DNA of 64,000 nt, taken from Catenovulum sp052056295. Its GTDB lineage: Bacteria > Pseudomonadota > Gammaproteobacteria > Enterobacterales > Alteromonadaceae. Made by a program: the position numbers and the translations under genes. The DNA lies in the NCBI RefSeq assembly GCF_052056295.1, contig NZ_CP182493.1:1984001-2048000 (forward strand), in the 5' to 3' direction. The notes below the pieces were generated by a model. That model saw only the letters and a list, made by a program, of their open reading frames with translations, had not been told where the DNA came from and did no database searches. Of this stretch, positions 1 to 7,598 are shown piece by piece. Position 1 is the stretch's first letter. Each line of letters begins with the position of its first letter.

Positions 1-474
1 CAACAGTTCGACCAAGGCATGTTAAGTATAAAAGCTGTGCAAATGCTCAATGACGCAGTTGAGCAAGCGCTGGATGGTGAACCGAAAATTTATCCTAGAA
101 AAGAAATTTATATAGAACCAATAGACGGCAGTAATTTCGAACTGACTTTTTATATTGCGCATAGTTTTATTCAAGCACAAAAAACCAACTGGCGACATTT
201 AAGCGACTTAGAAACACCCAAACATATCTACCATGTAATAGCGCAAGAGCTTGAGCAAAACATACAACAAATGCAGCATTATTTGCACGCGATTAATCAG
301 TTTGAACCAGAACGAGTACAACAAATTCAAACCCTGCTCGCCACCCGCGTGTTATTAAATAAACGCCGGCATAAAATTGAAGACTTAGCCGAACAAGGTG
401 TACTAGAACCCGCTGAATCAGAAAAGTTATTGGCGGATATAGACGAGCAAATTCATAAGCTGGTGTTGGGGTGA
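1..474 (+). CDS. C-terminal part of a probable cation:proton antiporter (5' end outside window)
   Basis: The reading frame is open from base 1, so this is the last ~158 residues of a longer protein and not a gene starting at the first internal ATG (base 19). The visible part has no membrane segments and is hydrophilic and helix-rich. The pattern 'QFDQGMLS..A...L', an 'FELTFYIAHSFIQAQK' helix and a charged final helix resemble the cytosolic tails of long NhaP/SOS1-type Na+/H+ antiporters. That assignment is inference from the tail alone, because the transporter core is outside the window. The GNAT gene follows on the same strand after 46 bases. Confidence 0.5.
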   Translation, partial: QQFDQGMLSIKAVQMLNDAVEQALDGEPKIYPRKEIYIEPIDGSNFELTFYIAHSFIQAQKTNWRHLSDLETPKHIYHVIAQELEQNIQQMQHYLHAINQFEPERVQQIQTLLATRVLLNKRRHKIEDLAEQGVLEPAESEKLLADIDEQIHKLVLG

Positions 475-520
475 TTAGTGCTCAAGCAACTGCAGAAATT
501 TATAAAAAATAAGGATACAA

Positions 521-1009
521 ATGAAACTGGAATTCCGCCCCGTTAATTTAGAAAAAAACCTACAGCACAGCATAAAATTTAGACAAGATACTTGGCTAGT
601 CAGCTATGGCAACTTAGATGGGTACTCTGAAAAAGACACAATCAACTGGTTTGAAAAACTAGCTGCAAGTAACCCCTTTGGGTTTATTCATATTTGGCTG
701 GACGATGCGTTAATTGGCCAATTGGAATTTAACTGCCAATTGCTAGATGATAAACAAAAGCCTTTTGTTTATATAAACCTTTTCTACCTAATTGATGCAT
801 ACAGAGGCAAAAACGCAGCGAATGTGATTCACGAATACGTCATGCAGCAAGCCGCCACCAATCAATGTGAATATGCACTATTGCGTTATATTCCCGGCAA
901 TATTCGCGCAGAGAAATTCTATCTAAAACATGCTTGGAACAAGGTTGGAGAAGTAGACCCGATGCGCGGTCAATTAATGCGCAGAGAGTTACCCCCCTCA
1001 TTTTCTTGA
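521..1009 (+). CDS. GNAT-family N-acetyltransferase
   Basis: The 162-residue protein has the GNAT (Gcn5-related) layout: an N-terminal strand and helix, a central beta meander ending in 'YINLFYLIDAYRGKNAANVIHEYVMQQA', and a C-terminal part with 'NIRAEKFYLKHAWNKVGEV'. The 'RGKNAA' stretch sits where the acetyl-CoA pyrophosphate loop (R/Q-x-x-G-x-G/A) is expected, and 'AEKFYLKHAWNKVG' matches the usual 'A..fYek.GF...g' motif. The ATG at 521 is preceded by an AAGGA Shine-Dalgarno. The acceptor cannot be inferred; small GNATs act on antibiotics, polyamines or protein N-termini. Confidence 0.75.
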   Translation: MKLEFRPVNLEKNLQHSIKFRQDTWLVSYGNLDGYSEKDTINWFEKLAASNPFGFIHIWLDDALIGQLEFNCQLLDDKQKPFVYINLFYLIDAYRGKNAANVIHEYVMQQAATNQCEYALLRYIPGNIRAEKFYLKHAWNKVGEVDPMRGQLMRRELPPSFS

Positions 1010-1105
1010 ATATTGGTGAAAGACGGAATAGCAAAAAGAACCATTTGATTTGGGTTACCCCTTCAGCAACAGGTAATTTATTAAGTGCAATATAAGTGAA
1101 TCGTG

Positions 1106-1276
1106 TTAAACCGTAATCCTTGGTATTTCAGCAGCTTGCGCCTTTAAGTACTGAGATTTTTCTAATATGTGTTTAGCCAATCTATCAAAGTGTTGAATAC
1201 CAATGGTTTCATCGCCATACATGACATTGAGTTGATAGGCTGAAGGTTGATCTTTAGAAACCACGGCTACACCCAT
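1106..1276 (-). CDS. Small ORF translationally coupled to the XRE regulator, function unknown
   Basis: This 56-codon frame starts at an ATG that overlaps the stop region of the upstream XRE-family gene (bases 1267-1276), the arrangement expected of a coupled partner. The product is hydrophilic, with 'GVAVVSKDQPSAYQL' near its start and a helical C-terminal half ('HFDRLAKHILEKSQ'). The start loosely recalls Phd/YefM-type antitoxin strands ('.vavvsrdkPaaYl'), but this is weak. It could be a truncated toxin, an accessory antitoxin or noncoding. I do not recognise a family. Confidence 0.35.
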   Translation of the reverse strand: MGVAVVSKDQPSAYQLNVMYGDETIGIQHFDRLAKHILEKSQYLKAQAAEIPRITV

Positions 1277-1575
1277 TCACTTTCAGTAGTTATTGAATGA
1301 GCCGTTTCTGTTCGCGAGTCAGAGTTAATTAACATGTTAGTGGTTAATTTAATGCCCAAACCATTTAATACAGAGAACATGGCCGCCAATGTGCAATTGG
1401 CGTTACCATTTTCAAGACGAGATAATGTGTTAATGCCAATACCACACAAAGCAGCACAGTCAGCCATTTTTATGCCTAGTTTTGTACGTTTAGCTTTGAT
1501 CAATTGACCCAATACTTCCGCATTATTAATAAACTCCGTATTAGGTAGGTCAGAAACAGTAACCTTCTTTGCCAT
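1267..1575 (-). CDS. XRE/HipB-like helix-turn-helix regulator
   Basis: The 102-residue DNA-binding protein has a Cro/C1-type HTH at about residues 22-76. Its recognition helix lies in 'MADCAALCGIGINTLSRLENGNANCTL', with the typical 'RLE.G' after the second helix. Size and composition fit antitoxin-type regulators such as HipB. The gene sits alone on the minus strand; no HipA-like kinase follows it, only a coupled 56-codon ORF. Three TCAC/GTGA-type palindromes lie upstream (1612-1730) and are good candidates for autoregulatory operators. It may be an orphan antitoxin or an ordinary repressor. Confidence 0.75.
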   Translation of the reverse strand: MAKKVTVSDLPNTEFINNAEVLGQLIKAKRTKLGIKMADCAALCGIGINTLSRLENGNANCTLAAMFSVLNGLGIKLTTNMLINSDSRTETAHSITTESEWV

Positions 1576-1611
1576 ATTTGCTTACCTATAAAAACAAGAG
1601 AGATGAATAAT

Positions 1612-1730
1612 TAATCACCAGATATAGTGATTATAGATGCAACGAAGCATTATTCAATTAAATTAACCGATAACGGTGAATTAATTAGGTGAGTTGTGTA
1701 TTCGACATTTATTCACCGACAAAGGTGAAT
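1612..1730 (-). promoter_or_regulatory. Three palindromic operator candidates upstream of the XRE gene
   Basis: Three inverted repeats share a TCAC(C)-spacer-(G)GTGA core: TAATCAC...GTGATTA at 1612-1633 (8-bp spacer), AATTAACC...GGTGAATT at 1661-1682 (one mismatch), and ATTCACC...GGTGAAT at 1711-1730. They lie within 160 bp upstream of the XRE start codon, as expected for an autorepressed antitoxin-type regulator. Confidence 0.55.
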
Positions 1731-1882
1731 AATGGATATTCAACCTAAAAAGGCTGTACTTTCCTAATCCACTCTTACACATCGGTTAAGCGCAACGCTG
1801 CGTAATAACATCATAGTGATCACAGTTTCCTTAATTGTGTAGTTCACGCTAACCACCAAAACAATCTGCAGGCTGTATTTGT

Positions 1883-1919
1883 AAATAACAACTTACAGGT
1901 TGTTATTTATATTTTATTC
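1883..1919 (+). other. AT-only hairpin in a gene-free stretch
   Basis: A 9-bp perfect inverted repeat (AAATAACAA / TTGTTATTT, 8-nt loop) is followed by a T-rich tract. It could be a weak terminator. The rest of 1735-2175 holds nothing I can support as a gene; the short frames there have no family features or ribosome binding site. Confidence 0.3.
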
Positions 1920-2179
1920 TTGCCGCCTACCATCTCAACGGCAAATCCACATCAAACAAAAACAGCTTAACCGACTGTTCTACAACCAGCGACAATTGTG
2001 CGGAATATTATTAAATACTGACTCAATTATAGTGGCATCAAGCTTACCTGAATATTTGCAAAAATCGCGACGAAAACCTTCAACCAAATCAAAATATGGG
2101 ATATTAATCCCAAAATACCCGTTAAAATAGGAACATAGCACCACATTTTACGTGTTAGAGTTGGTCGAACTTCAAAGTT

Positions 2180-2222
2180 GGACTATATTCCCATTAATGA
2201 CTTAATAATGGGAATATAGTCC
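2180..2222. promoter_or_regulatory. 17-bp perfect inverted repeat, probable HipB operator
   Basis: Arms at 2180-2196 and 2206-2222 are perfect inverted copies (GGACTATATTCCCATTA and its complement) around a 9-bp centre. The right arm ends 14 bp before the hipB ATG. HipB proteins are known to repress their own operons through inverted repeats at the promoter, so this is a natural operator candidate; a promoter -10 may lie inside it. Confidence 0.65.
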
Positions 2223-2236
2223 CTTTGGTTGGTGAT

Positions 2237-2542
2237 ATGGCTAAGCGTGATTTACACAATGTACTATTTCCAAAACAGCGCAAAATCCTGACTCTTTTTG
2301 GTGAAGACTTGCTGTTGGCGATGAAGCGACGTGGTTTTACAAAAAAGCTGCTGTGTGAACGTACTGGCTTTGATCATAAAACTGTGAACAAAGTCTTCGC
2401 AGGTGATCCAGGCGTTGCTATAGGCACTTACTTAAAAGTTATGCCCGTACTTGGCATGGAAAGCAACTTTGCAGAAATGGCCGCTCATGATGAAGTTGGT
2501 ATCAAGCTGCAAAATATAAAATTGCTGGCAGGTTCAAGATGA
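2237..2542 (+). CDS. HipB-like antitoxin/HTH repressor
   Basis: This is a roughly 101-residue helix-turn-helix protein. The HTH is centred on 'TKKLLCERTGFDHKTVNKVFAGDPGVAIGTYLKVMPVLGM', close to the class that precedes hipA genes. I chose the ATG at 2237 over an upstream TTG at 2225 because of the GGTG just before it. The stop codon overlaps the ATG of the following hipA remnant (ATGA), the usual coupled hipBA arrangement. It sits directly after a 43-bp palindromic operator. Since the kinase partner is broken, this antitoxin is probably an orphan that still represses its own promoter. Confidence 0.75.
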   Translation: MAKRDLHNVLFPKQRKILTLFGEDLLLAMKRRGFTKKLLCERTGFDHKTVNKVFAGDPGVAIGTYLKVMPVLGMESNFAEMAAHDEVGIKLQNIKLLAGSR

Positions 2543-3085
2543 GCCGTGAAATCGTCGAAGTCTATGCCGACAGGCAGTCAATCAAAGCGCCTTTGCTAAT
2601 AGGGCTGCTTTCTTACAGCGATTCAAGCCGAGGTGGTGTGTTTAGTTTTGCCTTCGATAAAGCATTTTTAACGATAACCATGATGTGGGGGCGTGGGTGG
2701 TGGTCTGTTATGAATTGGCTCTGTCGGCAGGCGTTAATATGTTTCCAAGTGAAATTAGGCGGTTTTCCTCTGGGCATCATACCTTTTTAACAAAACGATT
2801 TGACCGCGAAGGCGAAAAGCGGCTGTATTTTTCATCGGCCATGACACAGCTGCGCTATTTTGGAAACGAAAAGTATGATGGTGAAGAATCTCAAGGTGCC
2901 AGCTACCTAGAGATTGCTGAATTTATTTCCAATTGTGGTGCACAAACCGAAGTAGATTTAGCACAGCTATGGCGTCGTATCGTATTTAATATTGCAGTGT
3001 CGAACACGGATGATCACCTGCGTAACCATGGCTTTTTATTAACGAAGAATGGTTGGAAGTTATCACCCGCTTATGATTTAAACCC
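2539..3085 (+). pseudogene. hipA-like kinase toxin, internally deleted and frameshifted
   Basis: The first ~45 codons ('SREIVEVYADRQ', 'SSRGGVFSFAFDKAFL') match the HipA N-terminus. At about 2665-2680 the HipA signal jumps to another frame ('FNDNHDVGAWVVVCYELALSAG'), which continues through 'FLTKRFDREGEKRLYFSSAM', 'LAQLWRRIVFNIAVSNTDDHLRNHGFL' and 'KLSPAYDLNP'. Roughly 100-200 residues between these segments are missing, including the expected ATP-binding region. The C-terminal end is replaced by a rhuM fragment. The catalytic 'NTDDHLRNHG' region is still readable, but the gene cannot make a normal HipA (~430 residues). Confidence 0.8.
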
Positions 3086-3256
3086 GATAGTGGTTTTGAA
3101 TCGGAAACACTATGGCTATCTCAAGCTGTGATGGCTGAACTTTACGATAAAGATGTGCGTACTATTAATGAGCATTTAATCAACATCTATAATGAGGGTG
3201 AATTTGCACAAAATGCAACTATCCGGAAATTCCGGATAGTTCGATTAGAACTTTAA
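3086..3256 (+). pseudogene. rhuM (virulence RhuM family) N-terminal fragment
   Basis: Directly after the HipA 'SPAYDLNP' motif, in another frame, about 56 codons read 'SETLWLSQAVMAELYDKDVRTINEHL', then 'INIYNEGEF' and 'RKFRIVRLE'. This is the conserved N-terminal DNA-binding-like region of RhuM-family proteins, which are often found on islands beside restriction and toxin-antitoxin genes. Neither end of the family is present: no start codon, and a stop comes right after 'RLE'. It is a deletion junction remnant. A perfect 10-bp inverted repeat (3218-3240, ACTATCCGGA / TCCGGATAGT) lies inside the coding text. Confidence 0.75.
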
Positions 3257-3342
3257 ATTTTCACCTAAATGACATCATTTGAGGTTGCACAAATAACAAC
3301 ATAACAAACTTTGGCGTTTATAGTTCTAGCTAATACTAAAGG

Positions 3343-3654
3343 CTATAAATCACTGTAGCGTGTGTATTGGCTTGTGTTAGTGATTGCAAGCACAATAATC
3401 TGGTTTTGTACTTCATCAACTTTAAAATACGCGCAATAGTGTGTATGTTCTGGAAAAACAAATTTTCTGATATATCTTTTGTAAACAGGGTGTTTGAAAG
3501 GGAAATTTGGCAATGAGCCTGTTAAGGTATGAAATAAATCCAATACAAAATTATCAGCGATTACTAAACTCTGGCTATCTTCATAAATATAATTTTGTAT
3601 ATCAATTAAATCTTGTTTTGCTTCAAGCGCAAAAATAACTTTGTACTGAGGCAT
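3343..3654 (-). CDS. RelE/ParE-family toxin
   Basis: The 103-residue basic protein has the ParE/RelE plan: 'YKVIFALEAKQDLIDIQNYIYED' (strand followed by the long helical hairpin), then 'RYIRKFVFPEHTHYCAYFKVDE' and a final strand 'IIVLAITNTSQY', the usual 'vlrv.h..q.' position. Family members either poison gyrase (ParE) or cleave mRNA (RelE); the residues seen do not decide which. Its ATG overlaps the antitoxin stop (TAATG at 3652-3656), giving an antitoxin-toxin operon. Complete and apparently intact. Confidence 0.8.
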   Translation of the reverse strand: MPQYKVIFALEAKQDLIDIQNYIYEDSQSLVIADNFVLDLFHTLTGSLPNFPFKHPVYKRYIRKFVFPEHTHYCAYFKVDEVQNQIIVLAITNTSQYTRYSDL

Positions 3655-3893
3655 TAATTAGATGTTTTAATACGTGTTCTAGCTTCAGCTAAAACGTCAC
3701 TGATAAGATTATCATCAGCTTCAAAATATTGCCCTTGTTTAACTTGTTCTTCAGCGCGTGCTAATTTGCGATCAAGTACCCTTTCAAAAACAGCCGTTTG
3801 AATTAATTGCTCTGCTTCTACTTCAGAAGAGACAGATCCAGTTTTAATTTGATCATCAATAAATGTATTTAATGACTGTGTTAATGCACTCAT
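3654..3893 (-). CDS. ParD/RelB-type antitoxin
   Basis: The 79-residue acidic protein is encoded immediately upstream of the RelE/ParE toxin with a one-base overlap. The first half ('LTQSLNTFIDDQIKTGSVSSEVEAEQLIQTAVFER') resembles the ribbon-helix-helix part of ParD-like antitoxins. The C-terminal half is charged and likely unfolded until it binds toxin. It is expected to neutralise the toxin and, with it, repress the operon. A loose inverted repeat of the type CTATT...AATAG (about 3921-3950) lies upstream and could be the operator. Confidence 0.75.
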   Translation of the reverse strand: MSALTQSLNTFIDDQIKTGSVSSEVEAEQLIQTAVFERVLDRKLARAEEQVKQGQYFEADDNLISDVLAEARTRIKTSN

Positions 3894-4307
3894 AATAAAA
3901 CCTTAAAAATTAACACTTCTATTCTATTAGTTTATCCTAAAAGTCAATAGATTAAAACTTGAACAAATTAAATGTATGTTTTTTGAGCTAAATACGCGAC
4001 AGAATTAAAGTAAACTTATTTAATTTGAGCTTTATTTAACACCCTTCCTTGAATCACAAGATGATTACCAGATAACCCACTTTTCCTTCACGAATAATTT
4101 TCGTCAAAGAGGAGTCACTAATTTTTACTTTTATATCGAAACCTTACATTAAGAATGATGGCAGATTTTTCAAAAATGGCAGTTGACTAAAATATAGCCT
4201 AAATCTGCCATCAATTTGTTCGAATACTATGGTGTTTGATGGATGATCGTGAAACAGTGATTTTTATACCCCTATGATTTATTTAAAAATTAAAACTTCC
4301 TGAAACA
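3894..4307. other. Gene-free 414-bp stretch with a 12-bp inverted repeat
   Basis: No coding frame with support was seen. The only clear structure is GATGGCAGATTT at 4157-4168 and its exact complement at 4201-4212, 32 bp apart. It could fold into a hairpin downstream of yicC but has no adjoining T tract. The antitoxin promoter lies at the left end. Confidence 0.5.
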
Positions 4308-5177
4308 TCACTCAATATTTTGTATTTGTTCCCTCATCTGCTCAATCAACACCTTAACCTCAACCGCGGCATTGGTTACTTCGGTATTAATTGACTTCGA
4401 TGCTAACGTATTCGCTTCGCGGTTAAATTCTTGCATCATAAAATCTAAGCGGCGGCCGCAGGCGCCACCTTTTTTCAGTATTTTGTCGCGGCTTTCTTTA
4501 ATGTGCGAGTCTAAACGGTCAAGTTCTTCGGCTACATCTACACGCTGCGCAAGCATAATCAATTCTTGCTCTACGCGGCTTTCGTCAACTTGCTCTTTTA
4601 ATTCCGCTAAACGTGTGGTTAAACGCTCGCGTTGCCAAATTAATACTTGTGGCATTTGCTCGCGCACTATTGCAACTTGGCTTGCAATACCTTCTAAACG
4701 CTGCTCGATTAATGCTTTTAAGTTTTCGCCTTCGCTGGCTCGCGCGGCTAAAAAGTCTTTAATGGTTAAATCGAACTCAGCTAGCAATTGGGCTTGTTGC
4801 TCATCTAAGTCTTGCTCTTCAGCTTGCATCACTCCCGGCCAACGCATTAGGTCTACTGGGTTAATCACAGCATTGTTGAGCTGAGCTTGTATTTTTAGTG
4901 CATGGTGACAAAGCTGCTCAACTAAGTTTTGATTAATGGTTAGGTTGCCCGTGCTTTTGTCTGTGTCGGTTATGCGTAAGTTTATTTCAACTTTACCGCG
5001 CTGCATGGCTTTGCGAATTTTTTCACGCAGTACCGACTCTAATCCTCTAAATTGTTCTGGCAATCGAAAATAGGTTTCTAAGTATCTTTGGTTTACTGAG
5101 CGGATTTCCCATGCAAATGTGCCCCACTCTGTTTTTTGCTCGCGACGAGCAAAAGCCGTCATACTGTGAATTGCCAT
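4308..5177 (-). CDS. yicC: YicC-family endoribonuclease
   Basis: The 289-residue protein has the family's full length. It shows the signature start 'SMTAFAR' with 'WEIRSVNQRYLE', then 'LREKIRKAMQRGKVEINL', and the C-terminal DUF1732 region 'DRLDSHIKESRDKILKKGGACGRRLDFMMQEFNREANTLASKS'. YicC is a metal-dependent endoribonuclease implicated in sRNA turnover in E. coli. The gene is monocistronic here and divergent from slyD. In many gammaproteobacteria yicC is beside rph; no rph is seen here. Confidence 0.93.
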   Translation of the reverse strand: MAIHSMTAFARREQKTEWGTFAWEIRSVNQRYLETYFRLPEQFRGLESVLREKIRKAMQRGKVEINLRITDTDKSTGNLTINQNLVEQLCHHALKIQAQLNNAVINPVDLMRWPGVMQAEEQDLDEQQAQLLAEFDLTIKDFLAARASEGENLKALIEQRLEGIASQVAIVREQMPQVLIWQRERLTTRLAELKEQVDESRVEQELIMLAQRVDVAEELDRLDSHIKESRDKILKKGGACGRRLDFMMQEFNREANTLASKSINTEVTNAAVEVKVLIEQMREQIQNIE

Positions 5178-5358
5178 TGAGGTTAGATCTCCAAAAAAGA
5201 TAAAAATTGAATAATAGCTAAGGCGTTTACTATAGCATATTCAATGTCTTCTACATGTAGTTGTTTTTGATCGCAAATCAACCTACAGCGTAAAATTGTC
5301 ATTCTTTACATACCTGCTATGATTCGCGGTAATTTTCAATTCAAATTCGAGATAACAA

Positions 5359-5847
5359 ATGCAAGTTACCAAAGATACAGTGGTGCAATTTCACTACAGC
5401 TTAACTGATGAAAGTGGCAAACAATTAGAATCAAACATGAATGCCGATCCTATTGCTTATTTGCATGGCCATAACAACATGATGAAAGGTGTTGAAGCAG
5501 CTTTAGAAGGCAAAGCGGTTGGTGAAGAATTTTCAGTAACTTTACCAGCTAGCGAAACTTATGGTGAACGCAATGAGTCAGAACAAGCGATTCAACGTGT
5601 GCCGGCTAAACATTTAATGGGCGCTAAAGTTTGGAAACCAGGCATGATTGCTGTTGTGAATACTGAGCAGGGTCAACGCCAAGTCACTGTGGTTAAAGCT
5701 GGTCGTTTTATGGTGACGGTTGATACAAATCATCCACTAGCTGGTAAAACTTTAACTTTTGATTTAAAAATAACAGATGTTCGTGCAGCTACTGCAGAAG
5801 AGTTAGCACACGGTCATGCACACGGTGTTGGTGGACATCACCACTAA
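5359..5847 (+). CDS. slyD: SlyD-like FKBP peptidyl-prolyl isomerase
   Basis: The 162-residue protein has an FKBP fold split by an insert-in-flap chaperone domain (~65-125). 'VQFHYSLTDESGKQLESN', 'YLHGHNNMMKGVEAALEGKAVGEEFSVTLPASETYGER' and 'NHPLAGKTLTFDLKITDV' are typical of SlyD/FkpB. The tail is histidine-rich ('HGHAHGVGGHHH'), consistent with the Ni2+-binding tail of SlyD but shorter than the E. coli one. It acts in the cytoplasm as a folding helper and nickel chaperone. It converges with the kinase gene over a shared terminator hairpin. Confidence 0.9.
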   Translation: MQVTKDTVVQFHYSLTDESGKQLESNMNADPIAYLHGHNNMMKGVEAALEGKAVGEEFSVTLPASETYGERNESEQAIQRVPAKHLMGAKVWKPGMIAVVNTEQGQRQVTVVKAGRFMVTVDTNHPLAGKTLTFDLKITDVRAATAEELAHGHAHGVGGHHH

Positions 5848-5854
5848 TTGCTAA

Positions 5855-5886
5855 TTTGCAAAGTTGGCTTAAGCCAGCTTTGCAAA
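5855..5886. terminator. Bidirectional terminator between slyD and the kinase gene
   Basis: TTTGCAAAGTTGGC and GCCAGCTTTGCAAA form a 14-bp stem with one G-T position around a TTAA loop. The loop contains the stop codon of the minus-strand gene, so the hairpin serves both convergent genes. Confidence 0.75.
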
Positions 5887-6639
5887 CCAAAGTTTATTTA
5901 AATATTCAAATACCTGAATATATCGCAACAACAAGGCTTGGTTAATACTACTTTGACTATGCTTTTGGTATTCATCTACTAGCTGTTTTTGCTCAGTAAC
6001 ATTTAATTGATTTATACAAATGCTCGCAGCTAAATCATATTCAGCGCTTGCCATACGGGCATATTCCCAATCAACCAAATAAGTTTTATCACGCGTTTTT
6101 AATATATTGTCGCGCGATATATCACCATGGCAAAACACTTGGTTTGTGCATTCATTATCTAGCAGCTGCGCAAGTTCTAGTAGAGTTTTATCCAGTTTGT
6201 CGGCTGGGGCTAGCGCTTGAATATCCGCAGCAAGCCGCTGCGGGATAATATTTTGTTGGAGGCTTTGCACCAGTTGGCTATCAATGCTGTGGGTAAGTGC
6301 TAGGTGGGTATGTGCTAAAAGCAAGGCGATATCTTGAATACATGCTTGCTTATCCGCTTGCACATATTCAATCACCAACAATTTTTGCTGAGCATTTTGC
6401 AATAAACACTTAGGCGTTAACATCGCTTTTTCGGCAATGCATCTTGCATGTTGTTCATGCTGAATATGCGCAACATCTTTATTGTTTAGTGATTTAACAA
6501 ACAAGCTTTGTTGCTGATTACTGCTGTTTAACACCAGCAGCTTAAAACATTGATTGCTATAACCTTTGTTTATTGACTCAATATTTAGTATTGAACCAAA
6601 GTTTTGTTGGATAAGCAGTTGCTGAGTGCGTGATAACAT
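5869..6639 (-). CDS. Aminoglycoside/choline-kinase-fold phosphotransferase, probable thiamine kinase
   Basis: This 256-residue protein is of the APH/choline kinase superfamily. The catalytic loop is 'CHGDISRDNILKTRDKTYLVDWEYARMASAEYDLAASI', with the Brenner motif HGDxxxxN and the metal-binding D of 'VDWEYA'. An N-terminal lobe carries 'SLFVKSLNNKDVAHIQHEQHARCIAEK'. E. coli ThiK (YcfN) belongs to this family. As the last gene of a TPP-riboswitch operon with a thiamine-type receptor and PnuC permease, phosphorylation of imported thiamine is the likely job. The specific substrate is inferred from context; choline or another alcohol is possible. Confidence 0.72.
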   Translation of the reverse strand: MLSRTQQLLIQQNFGSILNIESINKGYSNQCFKLLVLNSSNQQQSLFVKSLNNKDVAHIQHEQHARCIAEKAMLTPKCLLQNAQQKLLVIEYVQADKQACIQDIALLLAHTHLALTHSIDSQLVQSLQQNIIPQRLAADIQALAPADKLDKTLLELAQLLDNECTNQVFCHGDISRDNILKTRDKTYLVDWEYARMASAEYDLAASICINQLNVTEQKQLVDEYQKHSQSSINQALLLRYIQVFEYLNKLWFAKLA

Positions 6640-6653
6640 AACCTACAATAAAT

Positions 6654-7334
6654 CTAACTAACTTGCTGTTCTAGGTAACCTGCTTGCTGCTGTTGTTGGT
6701 AAAGCGTGCGCCATTGCCAATACGCCCAAGCAGCTAATACTGTGTAGCCAGCAAACAATAACATGGTTAAATTAAGTGATTTTTCGCTGTATATGTACAA
6801 ACCAGCAATATCAATCACCACCCAGTACAGCCAAGTTTCAAGCAGTCGAATAGCAATTAGGTAGGTTGCGTATACACTAAATACAGTGGTGAATGTGTCT
6901 AAATAGGCAAAATCAGCTTGGGTGTAATTTTCCATTACGTAACCCAAAACCAAAGACACAAGCGACAGAGCGCTTATCATCTTCAAATGACGAAATAACG
7001 GCCACGACACTATAGGCGCAACATCATTAGGATGTTCATCTTGTATAACCGGTGTACCTTCATCGTCATCCAATGAAATAGCGATTTGCCGCCATTGCAA
7101 CCAACCATACACAGCCATTGCTATGTAATAAACTTGCAAGGCGCTGTCCATAAATAGGTTTACATTTAAAAAGATATAACAATATAAACCACTGGCAATA
7201 AAAGCCGCAGGCCAACACCAAATGTTGCTTTTTCCGGCTAATATCACATAGGCTAAACTGGCTATCACTGCAATCAGTTCTAGCCAGTTCATTGCTAATA
7301 TTTCATTGGTTATTGAGCTGATTATCTCACTCAT
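6654..7334 (-). CDS. PnuC/PnuT-type vitamin transporter (thiamine likely)
   Basis: The ~226-residue integral membrane protein starts 'MNWLELIAVIASLAYVILAGKSNIWCWPAAFIASGLY', the conserved PnuC entry with the W-P pair, and has about seven hydrophobic segments with 'YYIAMAVYGWLQWR' and 'WLYWVVIDIAGLYIYSEKSL' further on. PnuC proteins mediate facilitated uptake of nicotinamide riboside; the PnuT subgroup carries thiamine and lies under TPP riboswitches, as here. A hydrophilic insertion ('DDDEGTPVIQDEHPND') separates two membrane halves. I take the ATG at 7334; it overlaps the stop of the upstream thiamine-binding gene by 8 bases, implying coupling. Trapping depends on the downstream kinase. Confidence 0.85.
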   Translation of the reverse strand: MSEIISSITNEILAMNWLELIAVIASLAYVILAGKSNIWCWPAAFIASGLYCYIFLNVNLFMDSALQVYYIAMAVYGWLQWRQIAISLDDDEGTPVIQDEHPNDVAPIVSWPLFRHLKMISALSLVSLVLGYVMENYTQADFAYLDTFTTVFSVYATYLIAIRLLETWLYWVVIDIAGLYIYSEKSLNLTMLLFAGYTVLAAWAYWQWRTLYQQQQQAGYLEQQVS

Positions 7335-7587
7335 CAATATGCGACCTGTCGCCCATTATGTATTTACACACAAATACCGCTTTACCAATTTCTTGATAAA
7401 CACGTTCCATTTCAAGGGTTAAACAGTTCATCACTTGGTGATATTCACCAAATACTTGCGAACTCATACCATTGGTTTTTATCCGAATATCTGGGTATTG
7501 ACGAATACGTTTAATAAAATCCCAAATTTGCTCTTCGTACTCTTGCTGGGCAAGTGGGTACAAACTAATTTCAACTGATAATTCCAT
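7327..7587 (-). CDS. MTH1187/YkoF-type thiamine-binding protein
   Basis: The 86-residue protein resembles the small thiamine-binding (DUF77) family: 'MELSVEISLYPLAQQEYEEQIWDFIKRI', then 'IRIKTNGMSSQVFGEYHQVM' and a last helix 'EMERVYQEIGKAVFVCKYIMG'. This is the ferredoxin-like fold seen in one half of YkoF, which binds thiamine or its HMP moiety. It lies between the TonB receptor and the PnuC-like permease under a TPP riboswitch, suggesting that it binds or passes thiamine in the cell. No signal peptide. Overlaps the permease start. Confidence 0.75.
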   Translation of the reverse strand: MELSVEISLYPLAQQEYEEQIWDFIKRIRQYPDIRIKTNGMSSQVFGEYHQVMNCLTLEMERVYQEIGKAVFVCKYIMGDRSHIDE

Positions 7588-7598
7588 TAGGCTTTTCC

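Noticed and set aside
1900..2130. 76-codon frame upstream of hipB
   Set aside because: No RBS, no motif and unusual composition; it starts within an AT-rich hairpin.
3290..3345. attC-like motif (TAACAAACTTTGGCGTTT)
   Set aside because: Only a short fragment resembles integron attC ends; there is no second site, no integrase and no cassette array.
4372..4884. 170-codon frame opposite yicC
   Set aside because: It is antisense to a highly conserved gene, is rich in Ser/Cys/Arg as typical of reverse-frame shadows, and has no RBS.
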